From positions 1 through 55,256 of the forward strand of contig JAGCWQ010000044.1 of the NCBI GenBank assembly GCA_017961765.1: DNA of 55,256 nucleotides. Reading direction: 5' to 3'. The notes under the pieces are model-generated. The model did not search any database. It saw only the letters and a program-made list of their open reading frames with translations, and had not been told where the DNA came from. The position numbers were made by a program, and so were the translations under genes. The stretch's first letter is position 1. Every line of letters starts with the position of its first letter. Positions 16,833 through 24,576 of this stretch are shown in pieces. The DNA is from Paludibacteraceae bacterium (GTDB lineage Bacteria; Bacteroidota; Bacteroidia; Bacteroidales; Paludibacteraceae).

Positions 16833-17248
16833 ATAAACCATCTGTTTTTTACAATAAATTGTATAAAAATTGATTTCGATGAACTTTCGGCCTGTTTTTT
16901 GTTCTATTAGCAAAAGATTTAACTAGTTCCGACCTTATCTTTTTTACAAATCCAACATACTCCTCCGTAACAAGCAAGCCATCTAAGAATCGTTCCAAAG
17001 AGCGACGGAAAACAAAAATTCTACTAAAGAATCACAAAAACTATTAAAATTTAACAATCCGTCAATCCGTGCCACTCCCGCTTATCGCTCAGGGGGGAAA
17101 ATAATGGACAGAAGGAATAAAATCCTATCTGTTGATTAAAAGAGAATTAAGCAGAAAAGAACGGGGAATGCCCATTGTTTAACAAGTCAAAACTCAAAAT
17201 AAGATATTTTTTGGAGTGATAAATAGTGTATAATTATTTTTAATGACT
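16833..17248. other. Non-coding A/T-rich stretch upstream of susC
   Basis: No convincing reading frame. The only local structure I see is an imperfect hairpin at about 17108-17132 (ACAGAAGGA with TCCTATCTGT, one bulge). Regulator binding sites for the susC operon could lie here but are not recognisable by eye. Confidence 0.4.
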
Positions 17249-17256
17249 TATATTTG
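17249..17256 (+). promoter_or_regulatory. -7 element for the susC operon
   Basis: TATATTTG followed by CTAC, an exact TAnnTTTG match, 71 bases before the susC ATG. No clear -33 TTTG lies at 19 bases, as is often the case for regulated promoters. Confidence 0.6.
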
Positions 17257-17326
17257 CTACAATTTTGAATTATGTAGGTGAAATTTTTTATTAATTATTT
17301 AAAATATTAATTATAATCTGTTAGTA

Positions 17327-20300
17327 ATGAGAAAAGTTTTATTGTCTTCAATGCTTCTCCTTACCGGCGTCGGGGTGGCTTCAGCCCGTACGATAAAGGG
17401 AACGGTTTCGGACTCAGAAGATGTTCTTCCGGGTGCGAACGTAGTCATTAAAGGTACGACTCAAGGTACGACTACGGACGGTGATGGAAATTACGAACTC
17501 GATGTCGAGGATGGACAGACAATCGAAATTTCGTATGTGGGCTATCAAACCAAACAAATCAAGATTTCCGCTGCTACGAAGTCTTTCAATGTCAAGTTGT
17601 CTACGGATGATAACGTGATGGATGAGGTCGTTGTCGTAGGTTACGGCGTTCAAAAGAAGAGCGACTTGACGGGTGCCGTATCTGGCGTACGTGAGGAAAA
17701 ATTGAAAGAGACTGTAGCTGCTTCAGTTGACCAAGCCTTGAACGGTCGTGTATCCGGTGTGCAAGTCAACGCTTCATCTGGTCAACCAGGTGCTGCTTCT
17801 ACAGTACGTGTGCGTGGTACATCATCTTTGACAGGTAACAACGACCCTCTCTACGTGGTTGACGGTATGCCTATCGGTGCAGGTTTGCAATCTAACGGTT
17901 CCAACCCATTGGCAGCTATCAACCCTGCCGATATCGTATCCATGGAGGTTTTGAAGGATGCATCTGCAACAGCCATCTACGGTTCACGCGCTGCAAACGG
18001 TGTCATCATGATCACAACTCGTAAGGGTGACAAGGGAGACTCTAAAGTTAACTATAGCGGCCAATTGATGGTCTCTTCTCCTGCCAAGAAGTTGGATGTT
18101 ATGAACTTGCAAGAGTACGCACAATTCGTAAACAGCGACGGTGCAATTGCAGCATTCAAGGAGGATTCAGAGGCTGAATACTTGAGAAACCCTCAATACT
18201 TAGGAAAAGGTACTGACTGGCAAGACGAGATGCTCCGCACAGCTATCGGTCACCAACACCAATTGTCAATCTCCGGTGGTAACGACAAGACTACGTTCGC
18301 TTACTCATTCGGTTATTTGAACCAAGACGGTGTTTTGATCAACACTGACTACGAGCGTTTCAACGGCCGCGCAAACTTGGAGAACCAAACAAAAGATTGG
18401 TTGCGTACAGGTATATCTTTGGCTTATTCCCACTCTACTCAAACTAAGCAACCAGGATTTGACTTGGACAACAGCAACGCGGCAGCTGCCCTCGGTACTG
18501 GTGGTTCAATCGATGAGAACAACCCATTGTTGCAAGCTTTGAAGCAAAAGCCAAGCACCTCTCCTTACAATGCAGAAGGTGACTACTCAACAATCGAAGA
18601 CCTCGTTCCATCAGGAAAGGCTTCTGCCATCAAGGTGAACCCAGTTGCCTTGGCTAACGACGCTGCCATCTATGGAACAAGCGACAACATCAACGGTAAC
18701 GCATTCGCACAAATCCAATTCTGCAAACCATTGATCTGGCGTAACGAGTTGGGTATCGACTACACAAGCGGCGAGGAGAACCAATACAAGCCTGACTATG
18801 TCAACACTGACAAGCAAAGGACTTTGGAGGGTTACAACCGTCACAACATGTACTGGCGTGGCATGTCATCGTTGAACTATAGCTATCAATTCGGAGAGAA
18901 GCACTCAGGTAGCGTAATGTTGGCTACTGAGGTTTCAAAGGCTTCTTGGGATGGTGTTTACTCAAAGAAGAAAGACCACCTCGACAACACTCAAGTTGAT
19001 TCAGAGAAGCAAAACTTCGCACTTGGTAAGACTGATATCATCGGTGGTTACAAAGGCTTCGTTTCAACGATCTCTTACTTGGGTCGTTTGAACTATAACT
19101 ACGGCAACCGTTACTTGTTGACTGCAACAGGTCGTTATGATGGTACTTCCGTATTGAGCGAAGACAATCGTTGGGGCTTCTTCCCTTCATTCTCTTTGGC
19201 ATGGCGTATCAGCGAGGAGTCATTCTGCGCTAGCGCAAAAGAAAGCTGGTTGGATAACTTGAAGCTCCGTGTAGGTTACGGACAAACTGGTAACGCAGGT
19301 AACACAATCAACTACATCGCAACTTATACGCAAGATAACACTGGCGAGTTGTACCAATCAAGAATGGGTAACCCAGACTTGGTATGGGAGACCAACTGGC
19401 AGGTTAACGGTGGTTTGGACTTCGGATTCTTCAAGAACCGTCTCACTGGATCTTTCGATGTATATTTGAAGCGTAACATCGACTTGATCCTTGATGGTAC
19501 TCCAGGTGCTTCCATCGCTCCTAACGGTAACGACTTCTATACGAAGCCAAGCGTAGAGAACACTGGTTCTATCGAGAACACTGGTTTCGATATCACTTTG
19601 AACACGATCAATGTTGACAGAAAGATCGCTGGCTTGCCATTCCAATGGGGTACGGACATCAACTTCTCTATGGTACGTAACAAGGTTATCGAGTTGAACA
19701 ACGGTGGTGAGATCGCTGGTAGATTCTATGCTAAGTCAGCTCAAAGATACATCTGTATCTCAAGAGAGGGTGACGCTCCTGGTTTGTTCTACGGTTACAA
19801 GACTGACGGTGTTATCCAAAACACTGCTCAATTGAACGAGAAGACTCGTGCAACTGGTACTCGCGTAGGTGACTTGAACTTTGTTGATGTTGACGGAAAC
19901 GGTACTATCGATGAGAACGATATGACTATCATCGGTGACCCTAACCCTGACTTCACATTCGGTTTGGGTAACTCACTCACTTTGGGTAACCCTAAGACCA
20001 ACGGTGTATGGAGCCTTTCTATCTTCTTCAGCGGTTCTTATGGAAACGACGTATTCAACTTGTTGCGTATGAGCTTGGACGGTATGGACGAGGCTGGTCT
20101 TAACTACAGCAAGGACGTTTTGGACTATGCAGTTGTTAAAACTAAGGAAGACGGTACTCAATACGTAGAGAACGCTGGTACAGACATGCCACGTCCTACA
20201 ACTGAGGCTGGTCAGAACTGTACTGTAGTATCAGACAGATACGTAGAAGATGGTTCTTTCATCCGTCTCCAAAACGTAGCTTTGAGCTATACATTCCCAA

Positions 20301-20491
20301 CAAAATGGACAGAGAAGATGCACTTGACAAACTTGAAGCTCTCTGCAAACGTACAAAACGTTTACACATTCACGAGCTACACGGGCTACAACCCAGAGGT
20401 TGCTTGTACAAGCCCTATCCAACAAGGTGTTGACTTCGCATCATATCCTTCTCCAAGAATGTTCGTATTTGGTTTGAGCTTAGATTTCTAA
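17327..20491 (+). CDS. SusC/RagA-family TonB-dependent outer-membrane transporter
   Basis: 1054 residues. Signal peptide at 1-20, then a carboxypeptidase regulatory-like domain at about 22-95 (GTVSDSEDVLPGANVVIKGT). Next is the SusC plug with the hallmark DEVVVVGYGVQKKSDLTGAV near 103, DPLYVVDGMPIG and SMEVLKDASATAIYGSRAANGVIMITT, and a 22-strand barrel ending in an aromatic residue (FGLSLDF). It imports bound oligosaccharide or peptide using TonB energy, with the SusD-like lipoprotein encoded next as the lid. Codons are strongly biased to GGT, CGT, AAC and TTG, unlike flanking genes, which suggests very high expression. No enzyme gene is linked, so the substrate cannot be read from context. 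Confidence 0.95.
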   Translation: MRKVLLSSMLLLTGVGVASARTIKGTVSDSEDVLPGANVVIKGTTQGTTTDGDGNYELDVEDGQTIEISYVGYQTKQIKISAATKSFNVKLSTDDNVMDEVVVVGYGVQKKSDLTGAVSGVREEKLKETVAASVDQALNGRVSGVQVNASSGQPGAASTVRVRGTSSLTGNNDPLYVVDGMPIGAGLQSNGSNPLAAINPADIVSMEVLKDASATAIYGSRAANGVIMITTRKGDKGDSKVNYSGQLMVSSPAKKLDVMNLQEYAQFVNSDGAIAAFKEDSEAEYLRNPQYLGKGTDWQDEMLRTAIGHQHQLSISGGNDKTTFAYSFGYLNQDGVLINTDYERFNGRANLENQTKDWLRTGISLAYSHSTQTKQPGFDLDNSNAAAALGTGGSIDENNPLLQALKQKPSTSPYNAEGDYSTIEDLVPSGKASAIKVNPVALANDAAIYGTSDNINGNAFAQIQFCKPLIWRNELGIDYTSGEENQYKPDYVNTDKQRTLEGYNRHNMYWRGMSSLNYSYQFGEKHSGSVMLATEVSKASWDGVYSKKKDHLDNTQVDSEKQNFALGKTDIIGGYKGFVSTISYLGRLNYNYGNRYLLTATGRYDGTSVLSEDNRWGFFPSFSLAWRISEESFCASAKESWLDNLKLRVGYGQTGNAGNTINYIATYTQDNTGELYQSRMGNPDLVWETNWQVNGGLDFGFFKNRLTGSFDVYLKRNIDLILDGTPGASIAPNGNDFYTKPSVENTGSIENTGFDITLNTINVDRKIAGLPFQWGTDINFSMVRNKVIELNNGGEIAGRFYAKSAQRYICISREGDAPGLFYGYKTDGVIQNTAQLNEKTRATGTRVGDLNFVDVDGNGTIDENDMTIIGDPNPDFTFGLGNSLTLGNPKTNGVWSLSIFFSGSYGNDVFNLLRMSLDGMDEAGLNYSKDVLDYAVVKTKEDGTQYVENAGTDMPRPTTEAGQNCTVVSDRYVEDGSFIRLQNVALSYTFPTKWTEKMHLTNLKLSANVQNVYTFTSYTGYNPEVACTSPIQQGVDFASYPSPRMFVFGLSLDF

Positions 20492-20513
20492 TAAATAATG
20501 ATTTATTAATAAA

Positions 20514-22442
20514 TTGGACATGAAAATAAATAATTTCAGATATAAGGCAATAGCCTTGGGATTAGGTGCCGCATCGCTCCTTTCCACGACTTCCTGCACC
20601 GACGACTTCTTGGATGGACAAATTCCTGACCAAGTGTCTGCAGCGAACATGACATCACTTGATCACTACCGTAGCATGTTGGATGCCCTTTACGGAGGTA
20701 AAAAGGTAGTTGAGTATGATGCAAAATTCAACTGGGTATTCAACGAAGGTGCCGCTGGTAACCTTTACAACGTTTACCAAGATGAGGGTACAGCATTCAA
20801 GTTGCAAATCAAGGAGAGCAACTCTATCATGGCAGAGGGTTACCGTGCTATCTACGCAGGTATCATCGCAACAGCCAACCGTATTATCCACATGGATATG
20901 AGCGCAGCTGAGTTCGGTGAAGACCAAAAGAAAATAATCATTGCCGAGGCTAAGTTGATGCGTGCTTACGCTCACTTCATGGCAACTGAGTACTGGGGTG
21001 CAGTACCTTTGATTCTTGACACAGACAAGAGCAGCAGCTTGTCTAAGCCTCTCGTAACTCGTGCTACTGTTTACGCAGCCGTTGAGCAAGACTTGATCGA
21101 GGCAGAAGCTCTTTTGCCAGAAAAGCAAGAGAAGAATTCACTCCAACCAACCAAGTGGGCAGCAAAAGGTCTCTTGGCTAAGTTGTACTTGACCATGGCA
21201 GCTTGTAAGGCAAATCCTAACCTCAAGAAGGGAAATGCCAACAATCTTTTCCAATGCTCAGACTTGGGCTACTCTTCTGAGGTTTTGTACCAAAGAGTTA
21301 TTGAGTTGACTACTGAGATCATCAACAGCGGTGCCTTCCAATTGGCTACGCACAACGAGATGTTCGGAACTCCTCAATACGAGAACTCACCAGAAACTAT
21401 CCTTGCATGGCACTATGTAGGTGGTGGATGGGGAGAAGGTTCCCAATACCAATGCCAAATGGCACGTGAGTCTGTATGGTCTCCAGGTGCCGGCTGGGGT
21501 GGTGGTAAGGGCCTCTGCTACACTCTCTACAACGACTTCAACAAGACAGACGCACGTCTCCGCGAAGTTGCCATGTATGCAAACCAACCTTATACCACAG
21601 TTAAAGGTGAGACATTCACTTATGGAAAGGATTTGATGGACGGTATCGGTGTCCTCAACAACATCAAGAAGTTCGTTTGGGGTGCTGACGGTATCAACCA
21701 CTTCATGTCACACAGAGCTCGTTTCGATATCCTCCGTCTCTCTCAAGTTTACATGATGAGACAAGAGGCTAAGATGTTGAAGAATGGCGACAAGAGCGCA
21801 GAGTTCAGCGACATGGAAGATTTGAACACTGTCCTTACTGCTCACAACGCCAACTACACAAAGACTTCTATGGCATACTACACCAGATTGGAAGGCAAGT
21901 TGGTTAACATCGAGAATGTAAAGGTAGGTAACGAGACTTATTCTTCTAGAAATGGAGCTGAGGGCTTCAACCCATTGAAAGACCGTGTTACTGGTAACAC
22001 TGGTGTAAAGATGTACCACACTCAACACCGTACCGACTTCATCCAAGAGCTTCGTAAGGAGTTCGCTATGGAGGGTCAAGCATGGTTCGACTTGAAGCGT
22101 CTCTACTACATGGATCAAGAGGCAGCATACCACTTCTTGAAGGAACAAGATAGAGCTTGCTACATGGTTCAAGCTCCTAACGTAGAGGATCCTGAAACAG
22201 AGGCTGACTACGATCGTCAAGCTTTGGTAAACGATATCACATGGCAACGTGTTGACAGAAACGAGGACGGCATCAAGAATCCTTCTGGTCAAGAAGAGAC
22301 TATCGACGTAGATGGATTCAACGAGAACGACACTTGGTTCTTGCCTTTCCCTGCTGACGTTGACGTTCGCTTGGGTATCGAGGTTGGTTCTCCAGCTCAA
22401 AACTTGGTAGGTGCAGTAAAAGACGGCAGCTACCCATATTGA
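20514..22442 (+). CDS. SusD/RagB-family substrate-binding lipoprotein
   Basis: 642 residues. Lipobox STTSC near residue 28, followed by the typical SusD N-terminus DDFLDGQIPDQVSAANMTSLDHYRSML. TPR-like helices are at GYRAIYAGIIATANRIIHMD and EAKLMRAYAHFMATEYWGAVPLI, and the C-terminal motif RKEFAMEGQAWFDLKRLYYM is a SusD family signature. It caps the SusC barrel and grips ligand at the cell surface. It starts 22 bases after susC and shares its high-expression codon choice. It is longer than typical SusD (about 500-600), with the extra length in the middle. Confidence 0.93.
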   Translation: MDMKINNFRYKAIALGLGAASLLSTTSCTDDFLDGQIPDQVSAANMTSLDHYRSMLDALYGGKKVVEYDAKFNWVFNEGAAGNLYNVYQDEGTAFKLQIKESNSIMAEGYRAIYAGIIATANRIIHMDMSAAEFGEDQKKIIIAEAKLMRAYAHFMATEYWGAVPLILDTDKSSSLSKPLVTRATVYAAVEQDLIEAEALLPEKQEKNSLQPTKWAAKGLLAKLYLTMAACKANPNLKKGNANNLFQCSDLGYSSEVLYQRVIELTTEIINSGAFQLATHNEMFGTPQYENSPETILAWHYVGGGWGEGSQYQCQMARESVWSPGAGWGGGKGLCYTLYNDFNKTDARLREVAMYANQPYTTVKGETFTYGKDLMDGIGVLNNIKKFVWGADGINHFMSHRARFDILRLSQVYMMRQEAKMLKNGDKSAEFSDMEDLNTVLTAHNANYTKTSMAYYTRLEGKLVNIENVKVGNETYSSRNGAEGFNPLKDRVTGNTGVKMYHTQHRTDFIQELRKEFAMEGQAWFDLKRLYYMDQEAAYHFLKEQDRACYMVQAPNVEDPETEADYDRQALVNDITWQRVDRNEDGIKNPSGQEETIDVDGFNENDTWFLPFPADVDVRLGIEVGSPAQNLVGAVKDGSYPY

Positions 22443-22457
22443 TAATTTTATATAGTT

Positions 22458-22487
22458 GGGCTCTCCCCCTCTGACGAGGGAGAGTCC
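22458..22487 (+). other. Hairpin between susD and the surface-binding gene
   Basis: GGGCTCTCCC pairs with GGGAGAGTCC (one G-U pair) 16 bases after the susD stop. No U tract follows, so it looks like an mRNA-stabilising or attenuating hairpin that could set the expression ratio within the operon. Confidence 0.55.
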
Positions 22488-22522
22488 TTCCATAAATTTT
22501 CAACTAATAAAAAAAGACAACG

Positions 22523-24070
22523 ATGAATTTCAGACATAAATTATTATCGACTGCACTTGCATCTTTCGCTGTAGCTGGTGGTTTCTTGACTTCTTGCGAG
22601 GACGATTGCGTAGATTGCAAATGCAACATGAAGGTCACAGATATTGTTGACGCTTACGACACAGAGAATCCATTGCCAAACCTACGTTTTGACAGAACGG
22701 TCATCATCCGTGGTGAAGGTTTGGGTAGTGCCAACCGCATTGAAATGATCAACAGCGATGGTTCCGTTGATACAACATTGTATCTCCGTCCAACTTTGGT
22801 AACGGACAACGCCATCATCATCAAATTGCAAGGACGTAAGAGTACTATCAACACCAGTGCCTTGAAAATCTATTCCAAGGTTTGTCAAGAGCCTTTGGCT
22901 ATGACAATCGAGTGTTCTGGAGACCCTTCAATCAAGGGATTCCTCTCTGAGTTCGTTCCTGTTGGCGGTACATTGCGCATCGCTGGAGATTTCTTCTACG
23001 GAACAGAGGCCGCTCCTTTGGAAGTTTTGTTCGAGGATGAAAGTGGCAACAGAATCCCAGGTACTATCACTAGCAACACAAAGACAAACATCAAGGTAAC
23101 AGTACCAGAGGGCACAAAGAACGGTTCTCAAGTTTGGGTGAAGACTCCTATCGGCGAGGCCTTGTCTGCTACCCGTCTCAACGACGACAGCAAGGTGTTC
23201 TTGAACTTCGATGGAAACTGCACAGCTGGTGCTGGCCGTTACGGAGCTGTAAAGGACGGTGCTTACACTTCAGGAGCAAAAAACAGTTACGACTTGAGCA
23301 AGGTTCCTGCTGGAACAGGCAAATACGGAGCTTTGACTAACCACGACAACTGGTCTTGGAATGACTACAACACTCTTTCTGTTGAGGGTCAAGAGAGAAA
23401 TATGGAGAATCCAGAGTGGGGTCAAAGAAACCTTTTGGATTTCAGCACAAATCCTGCATCTTTGCCTGCTTACGACTACTCAAACAACAACTATGTGTTG
23501 AAATTTGAGGTATTCATTCCAGAAGAAAAGCCAATCAACCACGGTTTCATCTTCGCATTCTCAGAATGGGGTGCTGAAGACGAGGATGGCGACCACTACA
23601 ATGGTACAACATTCTACTGCTGGAATTACCTTGCAAATGACGGAGAAGATGCTCTTCCTGCTGCAGTCGTTGTATTCGACCGTAACGTCGTTACAGTTGA
23701 CGCAGACGACCAACCTGCTTGCAGCGAAGGTGGTGCTAAGGGCTTCCACACAGGTGGTAAATGGATGACAGTTGCAGTTCCTTTGACTTCAACTTACTTC
23801 CACGTAGCTTGTCAAGCTTCTGGTTTGTTCAACAAACTCGAAAGCAGAAAGTCTCCAGGTCACTTGGAGGCTAAGGACTTCTACAACTTGTGGATCTTCC
23901 CAGATCCAAACGATCGTTCTGAGGTTACAACTGACTACTTCATCGCATTCGATAACTTCCGTATCGTAGAAGAGAACGGTAGCGGTTTGTTGTTGGGCTT
24001 GTACGGTCAAGGTACAAGAGACGGCAACCCAGCTGCTAAGAACGACTGGTTCGGCATGGCTGGAAAATAA
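22523..24070 (+). CDS. Surface glycan-binding lipoprotein (IPT/TIG, SGBP-B-like) in SusE position
   Basis: 515 residues. The lipobox FLTSC (about residue 25) is followed by CEDDCVDCKC, an unusual Cys-rich start. Two IPT/TIG Ig-like domains follow (about 45-125 with VIIRGEGLGSANRIEMIN; about 130-220 with GGTLRIAGDFFYG and GSQVWVKTPIGEA). The C-terminal domain of about 290 residues is rich in Trp and Tyr (WSWNDYNTLS; NHGFIFAFSEWG; FYCWNYL) and ends with a beta-sandwich motif YFIAFDNFRIVEENG. This matches the glycan-binding surface protein family typified by SGBP-B of xyloglucan loci. It is third in the susC-susD operon and has the same codon bias. The ligand is unknown. Confidence 0.82.
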   Translation: MNFRHKLLSTALASFAVAGGFLTSCEDDCVDCKCNMKVTDIVDAYDTENPLPNLRFDRTVIIRGEGLGSANRIEMINSDGSVDTTLYLRPTLVTDNAIIIKLQGRKSTINTSALKIYSKVCQEPLAMTIECSGDPSIKGFLSEFVPVGGTLRIAGDFFYGTEAAPLEVLFEDESGNRIPGTITSNTKTNIKVTVPEGTKNGSQVWVKTPIGEALSATRLNDDSKVFLNFDGNCTAGAGRYGAVKDGAYTSGAKNSYDLSKVPAGTGKYGALTNHDNWSWNDYNTLSVEGQERNMENPEWGQRNLLDFSTNPASLPAYDYSNNNYVLKFEVFIPEEKPINHGFIFAFSEWGAEDEDGDHYNGTTFYCWNYLANDGEDALPAAVVVFDRNVVTVDADDQPACSEGGAKGFHTGGKWMTVAVPLTSTYFHVACQASGLFNKLESRKSPGHLEAKDFYNLWIFPDPNDRSEVTTDYFIAFDNFRIVEENGSGLLLGLYGQGTRDGNPAAKNDWFGMAGK

Positions 24071-24092
24071 TTCAGTCATCTGAAATAATGCT

Positions 24093-24127
24093 AAGAGGAG
24101 CGACCCGCAGGCCGCTCCTCTTTTTTT
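24093..24127 (+). terminator. Terminator of the susC-susD-SGBP operon
   Basis: AAGAGGAGCG and CGCTCCTCTT form a perfect 10-bp stem with a 10-base loop, followed by a run of T. It ends the operon 22 bases after the stop codon. Confidence 0.85.
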
Positions 24128-24170
24128 GTGGGACAGAGAGAAAATTCTTTCTTAAAAAAAGGAGATAGAG

Positions 24171-24201
24171 TTTGCTTATTCAAGAAAAAACGATACCTTT
24201 G
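24171..24201 (+). promoter_or_regulatory. Promoter of tRNA-Leu
   Basis: TTTG at 24171-24174, a 19-base spacer and TACCTTTG at 24194-24201. This is a full match to the Bacteroidetes TTTG-N19-TAnnTTTG promoter, 20 bases before the mature tRNA. Confidence 0.8.
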
Positions 24202-24221
24202 CACCGCAAACCAAAAGCAAT

Positions 24222-24303
24222 GCGGATGTGGCGTAATTGGTAGCCGCGCTAGACTTAGGATCTAGTGTCGTGAGACGTGTGGGTTCGAGTCCCGTCATCC
24301 GCA
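24222..24303 (+). tRNA. tRNA-Leu (UAG)
   Basis: 82 nt. Acceptor stem GCGGATG/CATCCGC with discriminator A at 24303. D-loop with TTGGTAG. Anticodon stem CTAGA/TCTAG closes loop CTTAGGA with anticodon TAG (24256-24258). A long variable arm follows (TGTCGTGAGACG) as expected for class II Leu tRNAs, and the T arm contains GGTTCGAGTCC. The 3' CCA is not encoded. It reads CUN leucine codons. It has its own promoter and terminator, so it is an isolated tRNA gene. Confidence 0.95.
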
Positions 24304-24305
24304 CA

Positions 24306-24336
24306 AAGCCTGAACTTCGGTTCGGGCTTTTCTTTT
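24306..24336 (+). terminator. Terminator of tRNA-Leu
   Basis: AAGCCTGAAC, a TTCG tetraloop and GTTCGGGCTT form a 10-bp stem (one G-U pair), followed by TTCTTTTT. The rest of the gap to parC at 24577 shows no clear gene. Confidence 0.8.
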
Positions 24337-24576
24337 TAATAAGCCTGAGTGTGGATATTCCCCTCTACGACAAGGCCAGCCACCGAAATCAGACCTACCC
24401 CACAAAACCCTCTCCCACCCCATGACAGAAAGCAAAAAAATCATTCTCTATTTTCTTCCATTCCCTCTTTTCAACTTTTTTTCCTATTTTTACAAAAAAT
24501 TTCATAATCGTGGCGTAGTACACGATTTAATGAAGCACGTCAGGAGAGTGTACTCCTTCATTTCAAATCAGAGAGA

